Shown: positions 8,210 to 17,775, counted from the first letter of the stretch. The stretch is DNA of 64,000 nucleotides from Aquibacillus kalidii (GCF_014280935.1 NZ_JACLZI010000056.1:186001-250000), one strand, 5' to 3'. Program-made: numbers and translations. The notes: a model not told the origin generated them from the letters alone.

Positions 8210-8953
8210 ATGCAATCCGCAATATCAATTAGCGATTTACATGTTTCTTATCATGGAAATGAGGCAGTAAAAGGAATTAACCTAGCTATCGAGCCTGGTA
8301 AGCTAGTCGGAATTATCGGCCCAAACGGAGCGGGTAAATCGACTTTTCTTAAAGCTATGTTGGATTTAATACCTCGGGATAAAGGGGATGTGAAAATTTT
8401 AGGGCAATCGATCAAGGTTGTGCGTAAGAAAATTGCTTATGTTCCACAACGAAGTGTTATTGATTGGGATTTTCCAATTACCGTATTAGATACTGTACTA
8501 CTAGGGACGTATCCACACATTAAGCTATTTCATCGCCCTGCTAAACAAGAAAAAGATTGGGCTTATCAATGTTTAGAAAGGGTTGGGATGCAACATTTCA
8601 GCAAAAGACAAATTGGGGAGTTATCAGGCGGCCAGCAACAGCGAGTATTCCTTGCTAGAGCACTTGCTCAAGAAGCTGAGTTATTTTTTCTTGACGAGCC
8701 TTTTGTTGGTGTTGATGTTTCAAGTGAAGAAACAATCATTAAGCTTTTAAAAGAACAATGTAGAACAGGAAAAACAGTTGTAGTCGTCCACCATGATTTA
8801 AGTAAAGCAAATGATTATTTTAATGAATTGGTTTTATTAAACAAAGAATTAATCAGCTTTGGAACAGTGGATGAAGTCTTTCAGCCAGATGTGATTGCAA
8901 GAGCCTATCATGGACAATTTGCTTTTATGAAAGAGATTGGAGTGTCTATCTAA
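8210..8953 (+). CDS. mntB: manganese ABC transporter, ATP-binding protein
   Basis: 247-residue cytoplasmic ATPase that drives Mn(II) uptake. Walker A GPNGAGKST lies near residue 38, the Q-loop region is YVPQRS, the signature is LSGGQQQR near 140, Walker B is LFFLDEPFVGVD and the switch histidine is in VVVHHD. Start ATG 8210 is 8 nt after AAAGGAG; GTG 8201 overlaps that site. It is first in a three-gene operon, and its stop overlaps the permease start by one base. Zinc or iron transport is the alternative; the MntR boxes favour manganese. Confidence 0.93.
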   Translation: MQSAISISDLHVSYHGNEAVKGINLAIEPGKLVGIIGPNGAGKSTFLKAMLDLIPRDKGDVKILGQSIKVVRKKIAYVPQRSVIDWDFPITVLDTVLLGTYPHIKLFHRPAKQEKDWAYQCLERVGMQHFSKRQIGELSGGQQQRVFLARALAQEAELFFLDEPFVGVDVSSEETIIKLLKEQCRTGKTVVVVHHDLSKANDYFNELVLLNKELISFGTVDEVFQPDVIARAYHGQFAFMKEIGVSI

Positions 8954-9810
8954 TGGAATTTATTGAGGCGGTTATGCACTATGGTTTTTTACAGAAAGCT
9001 TTATTAACCTCTATTATGGTTGGGATCATTTGTGGTGTTATTGGTTGTTTTATCATTTTAAGAGGAATGGCGCTAATGGGGGACGCTATTTCTCATGCTG
9101 TCCTTCCTGGTGTGGCGATTTCCTATATGCTGGGCATTAACTTTTTCTTTGGTGCAGTTTTCACTGGTCTAGTAGTTGCCGTTGCGATTGGTTTCGTTAC
9201 GCAAAACAGCCGGATTAAGCATGATACGTCGATCGGGATTATGTTCACAGCTGCATTTGCTGCAGGAATCATTATTATTACCATGCTGAAAAGTAGCACG
9301 GATTTATATCATATTCTATTTGGAAATGTATTAGCAGTCAGGCCCTCGGATATGTGGATTACCCTTGGCATTGGGCTTGTCGTACTGTTAGCCGTTTACT
9401 TGTTTTATAAGGAGCTATTAGTTACTTCCTTTGACCCAACCATGGCAGCTGCATACGGTTTACCCATTCGTTTCATTCATTACTTTCTTATGGCTTTGTT
9501 GACAATGGTAACGGTCGCCTCCTTACAAACGGTAGGGATTGTACTTGTTGTAGCGATGTTAATCACACCAGCAGCCGCTGCTTACCTATTAACAGAGCGC
9601 TTATCAATCATGATTTTTCTCGCTTCTGGAATTGGTGTTCTCTCAAGCATTATTGGTCTTTATTGTAGTTTTACCTACAACTTAGCATCAGGAGCAACGA
9701 TCGTTCTTGCAGCTACTGCTATTTTTATCCTAGTATTTTTGTTTGCACCTAAGCATGGTCTAATATGGAAGCGAATAAAAGCAAACAAAAAGAAAGCCTC
9801 ATTGGCTTAA
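8953..9810 (+). CDS. mntC: manganese ABC transporter, permease (ABC-3 family)
   Basis: 285-residue integral membrane subunit with about eight hydrophobic helices. GDAISHAVLPGVAISY near residue 45 is the conserved ABC-3 metal-permease segment, and TVGIVLVVAMLITPAAAAYLL lies in the second half. The ATG overlaps the ATPase stop (TAATG). Only one permease gene is present, so a homodimer is expected, unlike the mntC/mntD pair of B. subtilis. Confidence 0.92.
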   Translation: MEFIEAVMHYGFLQKALLTSIMVGIICGVIGCFIILRGMALMGDAISHAVLPGVAISYMLGINFFFGAVFTGLVVAVAIGFVTQNSRIKHDTSIGIMFTAAFAAGIIIITMLKSSTDLYHILFGNVLAVRPSDMWITLGIGLVVLLAVYLFYKELLVTSFDPTMAAAYGLPIRFIHYFLMALLTMVTVASLQTVGIVLVVAMLITPAAAAYLLTERLSIMIFLASGIGVLSSIIGLYCSFTYNLASGATIVLAATAIFILVFLFAPKHGLIWKRIKANKKKASLA

Positions 9811-9848
9811 TATAGATCGACTACTTTTCAATTAGGGAGGATTTGGAA

Positions 9849-10793
9849 ATGGTGAAAAAAAATGTGATTTTAACGTTAATTTTGTTATTCGGTATATTTT
9901 TGCTTGCAGCTTGTAGCCAAGAAAAAGAAAGTGGTAGTTCTATATCAAATGGAGACAAAGTACAAGTAGTGACCACCTACTCGATTGTTTATGATATTGT
10001 CCAAAATGTTGGTGGGGATTTAGTTGAGATTCATAGTCTAGCACCGATCGGTTCAAACCCACATGAGTATGACCCACTACCTGAGGATGTTCAAAAAACA
10101 ACCGATGCAGATGTCGTATTCTACAATGGGTTAAATTTAGAAGCAGGTAATGCTTGGTTTGATAAGTTGATGGAAACAGCCGGAAAAGATGGAGATGATG
10201 CGCCTGTCTTTCGAATGAGTGAAGGTGTCGAACCAATGTATTTAACGACGGAGGGAAAGGAAGGCGAAGAGGATCCCCATGCTTGGTTGAGCATTAAAAA
10301 TGGTATTAAATATGCTGAGAATGCTAGAGATGGTTTAATAAAGATTGATCCTGAGAATGAAGAAATCTACAGAAAAAACGCGGAAGAGTACATTTCAAAG
10401 TTGGAGACGCTACACGCTAGTGCTATCGAACAATTTAATGAATTACCAGCAGAGGAAAGGATTCTAGTAACAAGCGAAGGCGCCTTTAAGTACTTTAGTG
10501 AAGCCTACGGATTTAGGGCAGAATACATTTGGGAAATTAACCAGGAGAATCAAGGGACACCTGATCAAATTACTAGAATTGTCGACATTATTAAGGAAGA
10601 AGGCATTAAAGGTCTATTCTTAGAAACAAGTATCGACCCTCGAAGTATGGAAGCGGTAGCCGATGAAACAGGTGTCACCATTATGGGGAAAGTCTTTACC
10701 GACTCCTTAGGTGCACCAGGCGAAGATGGCGATACCTATATCAACATGATGAAATGGAACATTAACACAATCAAAGACGGCTTAACTAAATAA
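9849..10793 (+). CDS. mntA: manganese-binding lipoprotein of the ABC transporter
   Basis: 314-residue solute-binding protein of the ZnuA/PsaA (cluster 9) family. A signal peptide ends in the lipobox LAAC (about 20-23). The metal ligands expected in this family are visible: His in NPHEYDPLPEDV, His in EEDPHAWLS, Glu in VTSEGAFKYF (about 205) and Asp in the C-terminal TDSLG. Start ATG 9849 is 8 nt after GGGAGG. There is no long His-rich loop, which favours manganese over zinc. Confidence 0.92.
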   Translation: MVKKNVILTLILLFGIFLLAACSQEKESGSSISNGDKVQVVTTYSIVYDIVQNVGGDLVEIHSLAPIGSNPHEYDPLPEDVQKTTDADVVFYNGLNLEAGNAWFDKLMETAGKDGDDAPVFRMSEGVEPMYLTTEGKEGEEDPHAWLSIKNGIKYAENARDGLIKIDPENEEIYRKNAEEYISKLETLHASAIEQFNELPAEERILVTSEGAFKYFSEAYGFRAEYIWEINQENQGTPDQITRIVDIIKEEGIKGLFLETSIDPRSMEAVADETGVTIMGKVFTDSLGAPGEDGDTYINMMKWNINTIKDGLTK

Positions 10794-10805
10794 ACTAAAT
10801 TCGAC

Positions 10806-10844
10806 AAATTCCGGGTGGTGACAGGCACCTCCCGGAATTTTTTT
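10806..10844 (+). terminator. terminator of the mnt operon
   Basis: AAATTCCGGG pairs with CCCGGAATTT, with an inner GGTG/CACC pair around ACAGG, and seven T residues follow. The inner GGTGACAGGCACC word looks like a commonly reused repeat core in bacilli. Confidence 0.85.
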
Positions 10845-10845
10845 G

Positions 10846-10874
10846 TTGACAGTTACCATTATCTTCTTTATGAT
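10846..10874 (+). promoter_or_regulatory. sigma-A promoter of the ArsR/ABC-2 operon
   Basis: TTGACA (10846-10851) and TATGAT (10869-10874) with a 17-nt spacer. The start site should fall near 10881, just before the inverted repeat. Confidence 0.75.
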
Positions 10875-10899
10875 ATTGAATAATTTTGCAAAATTATAT

Positions 10900-10927
10900 T
10901 TTTGATTCGTTAATTGGCGAATCAAAA
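10900..10927 (+). promoter_or_regulatory. perfect 10-8-10 inverted repeat, likely operator
   Basis: TTTTGATTCG (10900-10909) and CGAATCAAAA (10918-10927) are exact reverse complements around 8 nt. The repeat lies between promoter and ribosome site of a gene for an HTH regulator, so autoregulation is the simplest reading. Confidence 0.7.
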
Positions 10928-10937
10928 GAATCAGGTG

Positions 10938-11963
10938 ATGAAATTGAATAATGAATGGTTATTTACCCATGTGCACATGGTCTATTCCCCATTCCGTGAA
11001 ATGATTACAAGCTTACATGTTCTAGCGGCACCATGTCACCACCTAGCCCGAAAGCAGTGGGCAGAAGAAACATTAGATGCATTTAGTAACGAAATGAAGG
11101 AAGCTTTATTCTATTTTTCAGATGTGACGAGTCAGTGGTTTAACTTCTTAGATTTAATTGATTATCTTAACATCCAAGAGAAGCATGTCGAGGAAGCGAT
11201 CGAACAATTGACTCAAGTGGATGATCGATTATTCACTCGGTTCATGCTTGGTGCTTATGATGAACGAGATCCTCACACAAGGACCGAGCACGAACAACTA
11301 GTGATCGAGAAACCTTCCTATATTAAAAGACAATTGATCGATTTCTTGTACGATTACCACATGAAGTTCTTTGCAAGAGAGTTATTCCGAATTGAACCTT
11401 GGCTTATTAAAGCCGTACATGAGCTAAAGGAAAAATTTAATGAAGAACCGATTAATGCGCTTGACACCGTTCATCCTCGATTCGAGGTGAACAGATCTGG
11501 TCTTGCCTTTTATAAAGCCGAAACGTATCGCTTTCCATGGGATCAGATTACATCCCTTGCCGTCTACCCATCCACATTTATAGCTCCACACTTACTTGTT
11601 GGTTTGGAGACGTCAGATATAACGGTATATTTACACGTTAGCTCTCCTCATCAGTCCGAGGAGATCGATCAAGTTCCAACTGATCTACTTGAATTGATGA
11701 AAGCTTTAGCTGAGCCGACTCGCCTTCGTATGGTGCGTAAGCTTTTATATCACAGCTACTGTACACAGCAATTGGTCGATGAATTTCAATTAGCAAAGGC
11801 AACAATCTCTAAACACTTGAAAATACTAGAGCAATCCAAGATTATTTCAAGCAACAGACAAGGTCACTATGTTTTCTATCAAACAGATCTAGATCGATTA
11901 ACAATGCTACGTGTTGATCTGGATCAGTTCTTCGATCAACCATTGTTAAAAAAGGAGGAATAA
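10938..11963 (+). CDS. ArsR-family transcriptional regulator with N-terminal DUF5937-like domain
   Basis: About 340 residues, much longer than simple ArsR proteins. The C-terminal 100 residues form a winged helix: LMKALAEPTRLRMVRKLLY, then recognition helix AKATISKHLKILEQ and wing SSNRQGHYVFYQ. The N-terminal ~230 residues match the DUF5937-type domain found on such regulators. ATG 10938 is the first ATG, but TTG 10944 fits the AGGTGAT ribosome site better. It heads an ABC-2 exporter operon and probably controls it. Confidence 0.85.
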   Translation: MKLNNEWLFTHVHMVYSPFREMITSLHVLAAPCHHLARKQWAEETLDAFSNEMKEALFYFSDVTSQWFNFLDLIDYLNIQEKHVEEAIEQLTQVDDRLFTRFMLGAYDERDPHTRTEHEQLVIEKPSYIKRQLIDFLYDYHMKFFARELFRIEPWLIKAVHELKEKFNEEPINALDTVHPRFEVNRSGLAFYKAETYRFPWDQITSLAVYPSTFIAPHLLVGLETSDITVYLHVSSPHQSEEIDQVPTDLLELMKALAEPTRLRMVRKLLYHSYCTQQLVDEFQLAKATISKHLKILEQSKIISSNRQGHYVFYQTDLDRLTMLRVDLDQFFDQPLLKKEE

Positions 11964-11968
11964 ACAAG

Positions 11969-12778
11969 ATGTGGTTAACATTCCGTGCCACCTTTATCCG
12001 TAACCTAATTACAATGAAACGGGCCTATCCTTGGTCCTTTTTCATCGGACATATTTTAAACGGGGTCTATTTAACGCTTTTTGCTTACTTAACTTATCAC
12101 TACGTATTTGACGGTTCTCTAGATAGTAGATTTCAGCAATATGCTGATACCGGAAATTATTTATCCTATGTCATTTCAGGTGCATTACTTTACACGTTCT
12201 CCGTCTCGCTTTTGATGATTGTCAGTCGTGCCATTATCTCTGAGTTACGGGAAGGAACACTTGAAGCGCTTTTACTAACGCCATCTTCAAGAAAGGGATA
12301 CTTTCTCGGGTATTTAAGCCAAGGATTTATGCGTCTTAGTCTAGAGTTTGTGATTGTCTTAATCATCGGTGGTTTCTTTGGTTTAACTTTTTCCAATGTC
12401 AATATCATAGGGACTCTCGTTGTGTTACTAGTCTTCATTGTTAGTCTTTTTGCACAAGCCCTTGTACTAGGTGGATTTATGCTTTATTTCCGAGATACAT
12501 ACTTAACCCAAAACACACTATTTATGGTAATGGGTCTAGTCTGTAGTGTTACCTTCCCAATTGAATATTTGCCAAACCAGATCCACTGGATTGGTCAAAT
12601 TATGCCGCTCACGCACGGAACAGATGCATTTCGTCAAGTATTTATTGAAGGTGCCTCTTTATCCACTGTCGGCACAAGCCTAATCTGGTTACTTGGTTTA
12701 ATCGCAATCTATTTTCCAATCGGAACGATCATGATGCAAAAAATGGAACGTCACGTATTAGAAAAACACTTTGGTTAG
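11969..12778 (+). CDS. ABC-2 exporter permease
   Basis: 269-residue membrane protein with six predicted helices and the central ELREGTLEALLLTP segment typical of ABC-2 permeases of daunorubicin-type exporters. A GGAGGA ribosome site lies 7 nt upstream, and the gene starts 5 nt after the regulator stop. It is expected to dimerise with the second permease at 13773. Confidence 0.88.
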   Translation: MWLTFRATFIRNLITMKRAYPWSFFIGHILNGVYLTLFAYLTYHYVFDGSLDSRFQQYADTGNYLSYVISGALLYTFSVSLLMIVSRAIISELREGTLEALLLTPSSRKGYFLGYLSQGFMRLSLEFVIVLIIGGFFGLTFSNVNIIGTLVVLLVFIVSLFAQALVLGGFMLYFRDTYLTQNTLFMVMGLVCSVTFPIEYLPNQIHWIGQIMPLTHGTDAFRQVFIEGASLSTVGTSLIWLLGLIAIYFPIGTIMMQKMERHVLEKHFG

Positions 12779-12792
12779 GAGATGAATAGATC

Positions 12793-13776
12793 TTGTTAGA
12801 AGCAAAAGCAATTACGAAGACTTATACAGTGAAACAAAAGCAAGGTTGGTTTAAAAGGGAAAAACAGCAGGTTCATGCGGTAAAAGGCATCGATCTAACG
12901 ATTGAACCAGGTGAAATCGTTGGACTTCTAGGCTTAAACGGGGCAGGAAAAACAACAACAATTAAAATGTTGTCCACCCTACTATCTCCCTCTTCTGGTA
13001 CGATCACGATTGATGGGCATGATGCTGTGCAAGATGCAAGATACTTGAAGCAAATGGTCAATATGATTGCTGGTGGCGAAAGGATGCTTTACTTTCGTTT
13101 AACTGGGAAAGAGAATCTAGCATTTTTCGGAAGACTTTATGGGTTAAATGGAAAAGAGTTAACAGCTCGGGTCAACGCACTTATTAAGCTGGTAGAGTTA
13201 GAGGATGCACAGGATTTGCCGGTTGAACGTTATTCAAAAGGGATGAAACAGCGTCTTCAAATTGCCCGAGGGCTACTAAATCAGCCTCACTACCTGTTTT
13301 TGGATGAACCAACGCTTGGATTAGATGCTCCTATCGCTAAGCAGCTCCGCTCGATTGTGAAGGATCTTGCAATGGAACAGAATAAAGGTGTGCTTTTAAC
13401 AAGCCACTACTTGGAAGAAGTAGAAGAACTATGTGATCGGGTTTATATCATTGATAAAGGTACTGTCATGATGCATGATACGCCGGCTAATATAATTAAC
13501 ACCGTCGTTCTTGATTACCGAGTCATTGTGACGACCGCACATCTTAATGAAACTTTTAAACACGATATTATAAAAACGGCATCAACGAAGCAACTTAGTA
13601 TCGAATTTTATGATACGGGGGATGGTACAGTTTGGGAGGTCACCGCAAGCTTCGATCCAACCCAGGTTTTCCTCGACATCATCATGACGCACCATCAACC
13701 CATTTTTAAATTGGAGATGAAAATGCCGAAACTAGAGGATGCGATTTTACAATTGGCAAAGGAGCGGTCTGCATGA
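12793..13776 (+). CDS. ABC-2 exporter ATP-binding protein
   Basis: 327-residue ATPase: Walker A GLNGAGKTTTIK near 50, signature YSKGMKQRL, Walker B YLFLDEPTLGLD and switch TSHYLEE. The C-terminal ~90 residues after the nucleotide domain are typical of DrrA-like exporters. The start is TTG 12793 behind AGGAGATGA; no ATG fits. It overlaps the next permease by 4 nt (ATGA). The substrate is unknown. Confidence 0.9.
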   Translation: MLEAKAITKTYTVKQKQGWFKREKQQVHAVKGIDLTIEPGEIVGLLGLNGAGKTTTIKMLSTLLSPSSGTITIDGHDAVQDARYLKQMVNMIAGGERMLYFRLTGKENLAFFGRLYGLNGKELTARVNALIKLVELEDAQDLPVERYSKGMKQRLQIARGLLNQPHYLFLDEPTLGLDAPIAKQLRSIVKDLAMEQNKGVLLTSHYLEEVEELCDRVYIIDKGTVMMHDTPANIINTVVLDYRVIVTTAHLNETFKHDIIKTASTKQLSIEFYDTGDGTVWEVTASFDPTQVFLDIIMTHHQPIFKLEMKMPKLEDAILQLAKERSA

Positions 13777-14585
13777 ACTGGATTAATGGAATGTGGGCTG
13801 AAATGGTGAAAAGTCACCAACATAATTTCCATAGTAAAATGATTTATTTATCGTTATTTTTTTGGCCCGTGTTACTATTCATTACTTCTTACTTTGCTTT
13901 AAAACCATTTGACCTTGGAAGCACATCACCGATTGCGGAATTTTTCGATCCAGATGACTTGATGTTGTTTCTATTAACTGGTTACCTTGGCTATATATTT
14001 TTTTGGAGTTTAGTACAGTCGGCCTGGCAAACTTCTTACGAAAGGCAGACTGGAACGTTGGAGTTAATATTCTTAACTCCAGTTTCCCGTCTAGCATTCG
14101 TCTACGGGCGTGCGGCAGGTAATCTATTTGAAGCGGTTTGGCTATTTTCTGTATTTACGGTCCTGATGCTCGTTATTGTTGGAGGAATGCAAAGCATCGT
14201 CTGGTCAGCTCTGCCACTAGCCTTTGTCATTTTGATTGTTTCTGCGGTCATTTGGGGCGGTTTCCTAAATGTTGTATTTCTTTTTTCTCGTGACGCGTCA
14301 TTTCTATTTACCATTCTAGAGGAGCCGATGGAATTTTTTGCAGGAATCCGGTTACCAGTAGCCGCCTTTCCTGTATGGGGGAAAGTAATTGCCTATATCT
14401 TCCCTCTCACGTTTGTTCTAGAAATGATTCGTGGATTAGTAGTAGAAGGCAAAAGCTTTACTGAATTACTCTCACCGTTCGCCTGGTTAGTTGGCATTCT
14501 TAGCCTTTTATTTTTGTTAACGATTATCTTATTAAATAAAGCTGAGAAAAATGCAAAAGAAACCGGGAATATGGTTTTGTTTTAA
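13773..14585 (+). CDS. ABC-2 exporter permease
   Basis: 270-residue membrane protein with about six helices. The segment SYERQTGTLELIFLTPVSR mirrors that of the first permease, which supports a heterodimeric channel. Its start is coupled to the ATPase stop. Confidence 0.88.
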   Translation: MNWINGMWAEMVKSHQHNFHSKMIYLSLFFWPVLLFITSYFALKPFDLGSTSPIAEFFDPDDLMLFLLTGYLGYIFFWSLVQSAWQTSYERQTGTLELIFLTPVSRLAFVYGRAAGNLFEAVWLFSVFTVLMLVIVGGMQSIVWSALPLAFVILIVSAVIWGGFLNVVFLFSRDASFLFTILEEPMEFFAGIRLPVAAFPVWGKVIAYIFPLTFVLEMIRGLVVEGKSFTELLSPFAWLVGILSLLFLLTIILLNKAEKNAKETGNMVLF

Positions 14586-14972
14586 AATATAGTATGATAG
14601 TTCTCTTGGAATAGATTTTAAACATGAAATCTTCTATTCTCAAGGGGGCTATTCATTTTGGGATACATTGTCCGTGTTGAGTCAGGGTAAATATTTTTAA
14701 CCATACCGTTGAAGACACAATTTTATTTGTTCACGACTGACCAGCCACCCATTATTTGAATATCAGTTCAACGTTTTGCCAAGCATGTTTCCATGATATT
14801 ATAGGATTCGGTAAGTCTAATAAACCTTGGCATGGCTATAATTACAATTGACTGGCAGACGATATAGCTGCTTACACACACTTCCTCCAGAAAACCATCC
14901 ACTTTCTTAAAAAAGTGTATTGGTTCAATTGCCTTCACTATCTTTAAATAACGTGCTAAACCTTTTGATCTT
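14586..14972. other. gap with an imperfect hairpin and a doubtful ORF
   Basis: An imperfect inverted repeat (CTTGGAATAGA ... TCTATTCTCAAG, about 14606-14645) follows the exporter. A 72-residue minus-strand frame (14768-14986) overlaps the end of the next gene and has no ribosome site I trust. The stretch may hold a decayed gene, but I cannot name it. Confidence 0.3.
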
Positions 14973-15536
14973 TTACTTTTTTTCAAAATAGATAAATATA
15001 TTTGTTATCCATTTTGATAATAGCATGACAGTTAAATAGCCTATAAATAAATGAAAATAATTAGCTCCATTATTCAGTTGAAATAGCCCCATCGCAACTA
15101 AAATTGGTTTAAAGATAAATGCTAAAAACAAGCTTAAACCCGTCCCATAAAGATAGTAATGCTTATTACTATTTATTATCCATTGATAAAGAAACATGTA
15201 GAGAACTGGGATTAAGGATACATCCAGAGCAAAATTTACAGCCCTTATTGGGATAATGTGATACGGATATGTCCAATAATTTAAATTCACACCAAAAGAA
15301 TCAATATAGGAAAACCAGACATGGACATTATATCCATAAAATCCTAATAACATGGCTCTAGATCTATCGATTTTTAAAAATAGAATAACTAATGGAAAAA
15401 TTAATAGAGTTAAGTTAAACCAGAATTGCCACGTATCAAATGAGGAGTATTGCTTCCAATACTCTATATAACCTTTTGTTACTTCCTCTTGAAGCTTATC
15501 GAGAGTTTTCAACAAATTTTGTTGGGATGACTGCAT
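14973..15536 (-). CDS. CBO0543 family membrane protein
   Basis: 187 residues with five or six membrane helices. The pattern DTWQFWFNLTLL, then KIDRSRA, then NLNYWTYPYHIIP and MFLYQWI matches the family labelled CBO0543. Its function is unknown. A second close-type member lies at 38527 and a more distant one at 36658. Confidence 0.75.
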   Translation of the reverse strand: MQSSQQNLLKTLDKLQEEVTKGYIEYWKQYSSFDTWQFWFNLTLLIFPLVILFLKIDRSRAMLLGFYGYNVHVWFSYIDSFGVNLNYWTYPYHIIPIRAVNFALDVSLIPVLYMFLYQWIINSNKHYYLYGTGLSLFLAFIFKPILVAMGLFQLNNGANYFHLFIGYLTVMLLSKWITNIFIYFEKK

Positions 15537-15668
15537 ATGGATTCTTTCTCCTATCCTATGATGAGTTCCCTTTATTTTTAATTATTTTTAGAATTTTATA
15601 CCAAAATTTCTTATTGAAATTTGTTAAGGTAAGATCTACAGAAAATCCTAACGAGATCCTTTCACCTT

Positions 15669-16430
15669 TTAAAAGGCAAAGTTAGTCACTCCTCCATCAA
15701 TAAATAGGTTTTGACCAGTAATATAACTGGCATCATCTGAGCAAAACATGATAACTGGGGCAACAAGTTCCTCCAACTGCCCTAGTCTTTTCATTGGCGT
15801 TCGATTTTCTAGGACAGAGCGAAATTCATCATTATCCAAAGCCTGCGCATTAAGAGATGTTTTAAAAAACCAAGGACTTATTGCATTCACAGTTACACCT
15901 TTGGTTGCCCATTCGTTTGCAAGTTGTTTCGTTAATTGAACAACACCTGCCTTGCTTGGACCATATGGTGTTCCAGATGACAATGACAGCGCAGAGGCAA
16001 CAGAGGCTATATTAACAATCCGACCGAAATTTCTTTCCACCATATACTTGCCAACAGCCTGCGACATGAGAAATACGGACTTAAAGTTCACGTTCATCAC
16101 CTTGTCCCAATTTTCTTCAGAAAGATTTAGGGCTGTTTCTCTTACACTTGCACCTGCATTATTTATAAGGATATCAATATGTCCGAAATGTTCCATGGCT
16201 TTTTTTACCGTGTCGTTAACAGAACGACTTTCGGTAACATCCCCTACAATGGCTAATGCCTTCCGACCCGTTTCATTTGAAATGCCATTTGCTGCATTCT
16301 CTATTTCTTCTTTTGTTCGCGACACTAACACTACATCTGCACCAGCATTTGCCAATCCCTGGGCAATGGTTTTACCAATCCCTCTACCCGCTCCTGTAAT
16401 AAAAGCTACTTTTCCTGTTAGATCAAACAT
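15669..16430 (-). CDS. SDR family NAD(P)-dependent oxidoreductase
   Basis: 253-residue classical short-chain dehydrogenase. The cofactor motif TGAGRGIG lies near residue 13, NNAG near 90, the catalytic Ser in the IASVASALS region and YGPSK (Tyr-xxx-Lys) near 155, with the C-terminal ITGQNLFIDGG. ATG 16430 follows AGGAGG at good spacing; the longer frame to 16499 has none. It resembles gluconate 5-dehydrogenase or FabG-type enzymes, and the substrate is not decided by sequence. Confidence 0.9.
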   Translation of the reverse strand: MFDLTGKVAFITGAGRGIGKTIAQGLANAGADVVLVSRTKEEIENAANGISNETGRKALAIVGDVTESRSVNDTVKKAMEHFGHIDILINNAGASVRETALNLSEENWDKVMNVNFKSVFLMSQAVGKYMVERNFGRIVNIASVASALSLSSGTPYGPSKAGVVQLTKQLANEWATKGVTVNAISPWFFKTSLNAQALDNDEFRSVLENRTPMKRLGQLEELVAPVIMFCSDDASYITGQNLFIDGGVTNFAF

Positions 16431-16773
16431 AATATATCCTCCTGCTTTCTGTTTATCGACTTCGTTTATACTTTGATTCCCAAACCGTATACTCGTCACA
16501 CTTACCTGTATTAGGATGTACCTTCCCTGATTTTTAAACCGATAAACTAGAAAAAAGAGTCCTCTATCAAGGAGTGATTCTAACTATTATTTGTTTAATT
16601 GGAATCTGGATGTTCTTCCGATCTGTTTCAAAATACGAGCTACGGCTGTAGGGAATTCATTTATTATAACGTTTAAAAAAGAATCGTTTGACCTAACATA
16701 GATAAGAAATGCATAATAGAAATACTATTAAATTTTGGAACATGTTTTATAATGTACAAAAACAGGAGGATAT
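16431..16773. promoter_or_regulatory. intergenic region with promoter for the GAF-STAS gene
   Basis: TTGACC (16688-16693), 18 nt, CATAAT (16712-16717) is a plausible sigma-A promoter for the plus-strand gene. I saw nothing else in this gap. Confidence 0.45.
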
Positions 16774-17631
16774 ATGAGGCACGATTTTGATTTAAACGCT
16801 AAGTTAAAAACGTTTAGCAGCTTTGAAGAAGCATCTGAAAGCATCTTACATACAGTAGGAAATTTTATAGATATTAATACACTCTTTATAGCCAAAAATG
16901 ATAAAACAACTAATAAAATTGTCAAAGTATTAAATAAGGATAAAGTGCTAGTAGAGAAAGGCAGTTCCTTACCGTTTGAAGAATCCATTTGTAAGTTAAG
17001 TGTTGATTTTGGCCCAGAAGTTCTCTACATTCCCAACTTGAGTGAACACGAATTAACCCTTTCACTAGAAGGTGCCAAGGGATTTGAAAATGGGTGTTTC
17101 ATTGGTATCCCCATTTATTATGAAGACGGGGAAAATTACGGTACGATATGTGGACTTGATTCAAAATCTGTTCCTTTTACAGAAAATCATTTTGAACTTT
17201 TTAAAACAATGGCGTCTTTTCTTGCTTATGCCCTCGAATTGGAACAAGCAAAACTTGAGATTGATAATTTATCGGCACCTCTTGTCTCCATATCACCAGG
17301 AGTTGCCGCGCTACCTATTATTGGATCGATAAATGAACATCGTGTCGACAAAATCACTTCTTATGCATTATTTAAGTGTCAGGAACTGGCCCTTGACTAT
17401 TTAATTATCGATCTATCTGGAATAATTAAAATAGATACATTCGTTAGCGCCACTTTGTTGAGAATAGTCAAATTGTTAAAGTTAGTTGGGGTAACACCTA
17501 TATTGACAGGTGTACGACCAGATATGGCTTTAAAAGCACGTGAAGTTCACGTAGATCTTAAGAACGTAATTTTCGAAGCTAATCTGGGAAGAGCACTTAC
17601 AAGAATTGGCTTTAATTTTAATCAATCATAA
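16774..17631 (+). CDS. GAF-STAS protein, RsbR/YtvA-like stress sensor
   Basis: 285 residues. The N-terminal ~160 residues have GAF-domain character (IGIPIYYEDGENYGTICGLD near 110-130). The C-terminal STAS domain begins near 175. The second RsbR phospho-threonine is kept (IDLSGIIKIDT, about 223), but the first is glutamate (GSINEHR against GEIDTYR in the paralogue at 3976). The ligand bound by the GAF part is unknown. AGGAGG lies 4 nt before the ATG, and no partner genes are nearby. Confidence 0.85.
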   Translation: MRHDFDLNAKLKTFSSFEEASESILHTVGNFIDINTLFIAKNDKTTNKIVKVLNKDKVLVEKGSSLPFEESICKLSVDFGPEVLYIPNLSEHELTLSLEGAKGFENGCFIGIPIYYEDGENYGTICGLDSKSVPFTENHFELFKTMASFLAYALELEQAKLEIDNLSAPLVSISPGVAALPIIGSINEHRVDKITSYALFKCQELALDYLIIDLSGIIKIDTFVSATLLRIVKLLKLVGVTPILTGVRPDMALKAREVHVDLKNVIFEANLGRALTRIGFNFNQS

Positions 17632-17735
17632 TTCTTTTTATAGTAGAGTATTCATCGTCTAGTCGGTTATCTGACCCGTAAAATTTATTTATTTGCTGTA
17701 ATGATGAGAATCTCTTGTTAAGTAAAAAAATAGCT

Positions 17736-17775
17736 AAAAAACTGCAAGGGAATAATACTCCCTTGCAGTTTTTTT
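17736..17775. terminator. bidirectional terminator
   Basis: AAAAAACTGCAAGGG and CCCTTGCAGTTTTTT form a 15-bp stem, shared by the convergent genes ending at 17631 and 17774. Confidence 0.9.

Noticed and set aside
14768-14986. 72-residue minus-strand ORF
   Set aside because: No trusted ribosome site and no family; a decayed gene is possible but unsupported.
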